This document shows, one piece after another, positions 62,717 to 64,000 of a DNA stretch of 64,000 nucleotides. Made by a program: the position numbers and the translations under genes. The stretch is from Eudoraea chungangensis. GTDB lineage: Bacteria > Bacteroidota > Bacteroidia > Flavobacteriales > Flavobacteriaceae. The number at the start of each line of letters is the position of its first letter. The first letter of the stretch is position 1. The DNA lies in NCBI RefSeq assembly GCF_029360665.1, contig NZ_JARDUB010000004.1:124001-188000 (forward strand), read 5' to 3'. The notes beneath the pieces were generated by a model. It did no database searches and was not told the origin of the DNA. It saw nothing but the letters and a program-made list of their open reading frames with translations.

Positions 62717-63271
62717 ATGAAAGCTATAAAATTTTTATCCATTATCGCACTTACAGGACTTGTGTTAACTTCTTGCTCGGATGACGATGATGCTCCGGAA
62801 ATCATCAATGAAGAGGAGTTAATTACCACCATGACGGTTACGCTAACACCCAGTACTGGAGGCACAGCAATTACTTTGGTTACAAGAGACCTTGACGGAG
62901 ATGGTCCTGATGCTCCTTTTATAGACGTATCTGGTAATTTAACAAGTGGTGCAACTTACAATGGTAGCATCGTCTTATTAAATGAGACAGAGAGTCCTGC
63001 GGAGAATATTACGGAAGAAGTAGAAGAAGAAAGTGACGAGCACCAATTCTTTTTTACTCCCGGGGGCGGCTTAGATGTAACTACTACCTACTCTAATTTT
63101 GATACAGCCGGCAACAATTTAGGGACAGAATTTAGTCTGGTTGCCGGAGCGGTAAGCTCAGGTACTTTGAGTTTTACCCTAAGACATGAGCCAACGAAAC
63201 CAAATAACGACTTAAGCGACGCTGGCGGAGAAACAGATATTGAGGCTACTTTTGACATAGAGATTCAATAA
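62717..63271 (+). CDS. Acidic lipoprotein of the TonB cassette
   Basis: A 184-residue lipoprotein (LTGLVLTSC, Cys 20) with a very acidic start (SDDDDAPEIINEEE). The domain shows TTMTVTLTPSTGGTAITLVT, RDLDGDGPDAPFIDVSG, ITEEVEEESDEHQFFFTP and TLSFTLRHEPTKPNNDLSD. The last two regions offer Glu/Asp and His clusters that could bind metal. Similar lipoproteins accompany this receptor type in Bacteroidota, sometimes under the loose label of periplasmic-binding fold. It lies 34 bp after the receptor gene and ends at a strong terminator. Confidence 0.78.
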   Translation: MKAIKFLSIIALTGLVLTSCSDDDDAPEIINEEELITTMTVTLTPSTGGTAITLVTRDLDGDGPDAPFIDVSGNLTSGATYNGSIVLLNETESPAENITEEVEEESDEHQFFFTPGGGLDVTTTYSNFDTAGNNLGTEFSLVAGAVSSGTLSFTLRHEPTKPNNDLSDAGGETDIEATFDIEIQ

Positions 63272-63292
63272 GAAAAATCATTTAATTCCATT

Positions 63293-63333
63293 AACCGCTT
63301 CTTTTGATGTTTAATAAAAGAAGCGGTTTTTTT
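63293..63333 (+). terminator. Rho-independent terminator of the TonB cassette
   Basis: AACCGCTTCTTTT (63293-63305) and its exact reverse complement (63316-63328) form a 13-bp stem with a 10-base loop, followed by a T-run. It lies 21 bp after the lipoprotein stop. The next 310 bp up to 63643 hold no gene that I can support. Confidence 0.9.
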
Positions 63334-63643
63334 GTGTTCTCTTTTTGTTTCTGCAGCGGCCCCTATCCAAAGTTTGATTAAAGAAATTGGGGATTAGGTT
63401 TTATTAAAAAAAACTCAAGAGCCTAAAAGAAGAATCTTGGGCCAACATTTTTGCTCCAAAGCGTTAATGGAAAAAGTTTATACCAATCTGATTATAAAGA
63501 AAGTCCTTTGGAATAAAGAACTTCCTTTTTTAATATATTCTTATTGATGGCTTTTTTCTTATCTTAACCATCTATAAGCTACTATTGGTAGCAATAGATA
63601 AGACCATTAGCTAACTAGCAACCAATAATTTAAAACCCAATCC

Positions 63644-64000
63644 ATGAAAAATTTCTTTCTATTCCTTTTTGCCTTCTGTTTTAGTACTGTATTAGTAGCA
63701 CAAAGCAAGCTTCTGGAGAGTTTAAGTATGAAAAGTGAGCTCTTAAATACGGAGGTAAAGTATTCTATTTACTTACCTGATGGTTATGAAGATTCACAAC
63801 GATACTATCCTGTAGTTTACCTTTTAAATGGCTATACAGGAGACGAAACCAGTTGGATAGAGGCAGGTAATATGCAAAGAATTACCGACCAAGAAGTAAA
63901 TGCAGGAAATATTCAGGAAATGATAATTGTTATGCCCGATGGAGACGACAGATTATACATGAACAGAACGGATGGCAGCTATCCGTACGAAGACATGTTT
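63644..64000 (+). CDS. Exported esterase-D-like hydrolase, N-terminal part (runs off the right edge)
   Basis: The frame opens at 63644 and remains open for 119 codons to the end. Signal peptide: NFFLFLFAFCFSTVLVAQ. The esterase family (PF00756-like) shows in NTEVKYSIYLPDGYEDSQRY, YPVVYLLNGYTGDETSWIE and EMIIVMPDGDDRLYMNRTDG. The nucleophile Ser and the rest of the triad lie outside the window. Related enzymes are exported carbohydrate or S-formylglutathione-type esterases. The promoter region upstream is A/T-rich without a clear box. Confidence 0.85.
   Translation, partial: MKNFFLFLFAFCFSTVLVAQSKLLESLSMKSELLNTEVKYSIYLPDGYEDSQRYYPVVYLLNGYTGDETSWIEAGNMQRITDQEVNAGNIQEMIIVMPDGDDRLYMNRTDGSYPYEDMF

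Noticed and set aside
1-64000. Search for CRISPR arrays, insertion sequences and type IX C-terminal sorting domains
   Set aside because: No regularly spaced repeat array, no transposase frame with terminal repeats, and no protein with a typical sorting-domain end was seen.

Overview
The window comes from an AT-rich genome of the phylum Bacteroidota, almost certainly a marine member of the Flavobacteriaceae. The signs are a PorP/SprF-type outer membrane protein (type IX secretion family), many lipoproteins with flavobacterial signal peptides, a hybrid two-component system with a periplasmic propeller sensor, several LytS/LytTR systems, a TonB receptor cassette, and promoters with a TAnnTTTG-like -7 box. 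One tRNA gene (Arg, anticodon UCU) is present. I found no rRNA, CRISPR array, insertion sequence or intact phage gene.

Left part (1-24.7 kb). A truncated glycoside hydrolase family 3 gene diverges from a Nudix-type sugar regulator, with a good operator candidate between them. A long minus-strand run (13763 down to 1475) follows. It starts with a giant hybrid sensor kinase, a stand-alone receiver and a GAF-adenylate/guanylate cyclase. It continues with a secreted ADP-ribosylglycohydrolase, a GguC/AraD1 sugar-acid enzyme, a DUF427 protein, a sulfatase, an Aba4-like membrane protein and an unknown membrane-anchored protein. A plus-strand pair then encodes a PD40-repeat protein and a PorP/SprF protein with a C-terminal SPOR-like domain. 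Next come a LuxR-type regulator with a Glu at its phosphorylation site, a set of envelope genes (AI-2E transporter, DcaP-like porin, HdeD, barrel protein) and a decayed DUF4421 gene.

Middle part (24.9-45.3 kb). A three-gene operon joins an RND/MMPL lipid exporter, a LolA-like carrier and a eukaryote-type squalene synthase. Then come tRNA-Arg, about 700 bp of non-coding DNA that could be an old integration site, and an accessory-looking stretch. That stretch holds a DJ-1-like lipoprotein lacking the usual nucleophile position, an esterase, two LytS/LytTR pairs each next to divergently transcribed secreted proteins, CsaA, an isochorismatase-type hydrolase, and an operon of EF-hand, YHYH, MORN and SCO proteins. 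MsrA, an isoquinoline-oxidoreductase-like molybdenum enzyme, a membrane LytTR regulator and a LamG lipoprotein follow.

Right part (45.5-64 kb). This is the most unusual region. Two paralogous membrane regulators (periplasmic TPRs, one transmembrane helix, cytoplasmic LuxR-like helix-turn-helix) each sit beside a gene for a large surface lipoprotein. One of these lipoproteins is a cholesterol-dependent-cytolysin-like pore former whose usual C-terminal membrane-recognition domain is replaced by an unrelated tail. The DNA between the cytolysin and its regulator carries a perfect 16-bp palindrome and further TGGACA half-sites. The other lipoprotein gene has a 21-bp-arm inverted repeat and 12-bp direct repeats just upstream. 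The window closes with a second cyclase, a probable metal-uptake TonB cassette and the start of an esterase gene.
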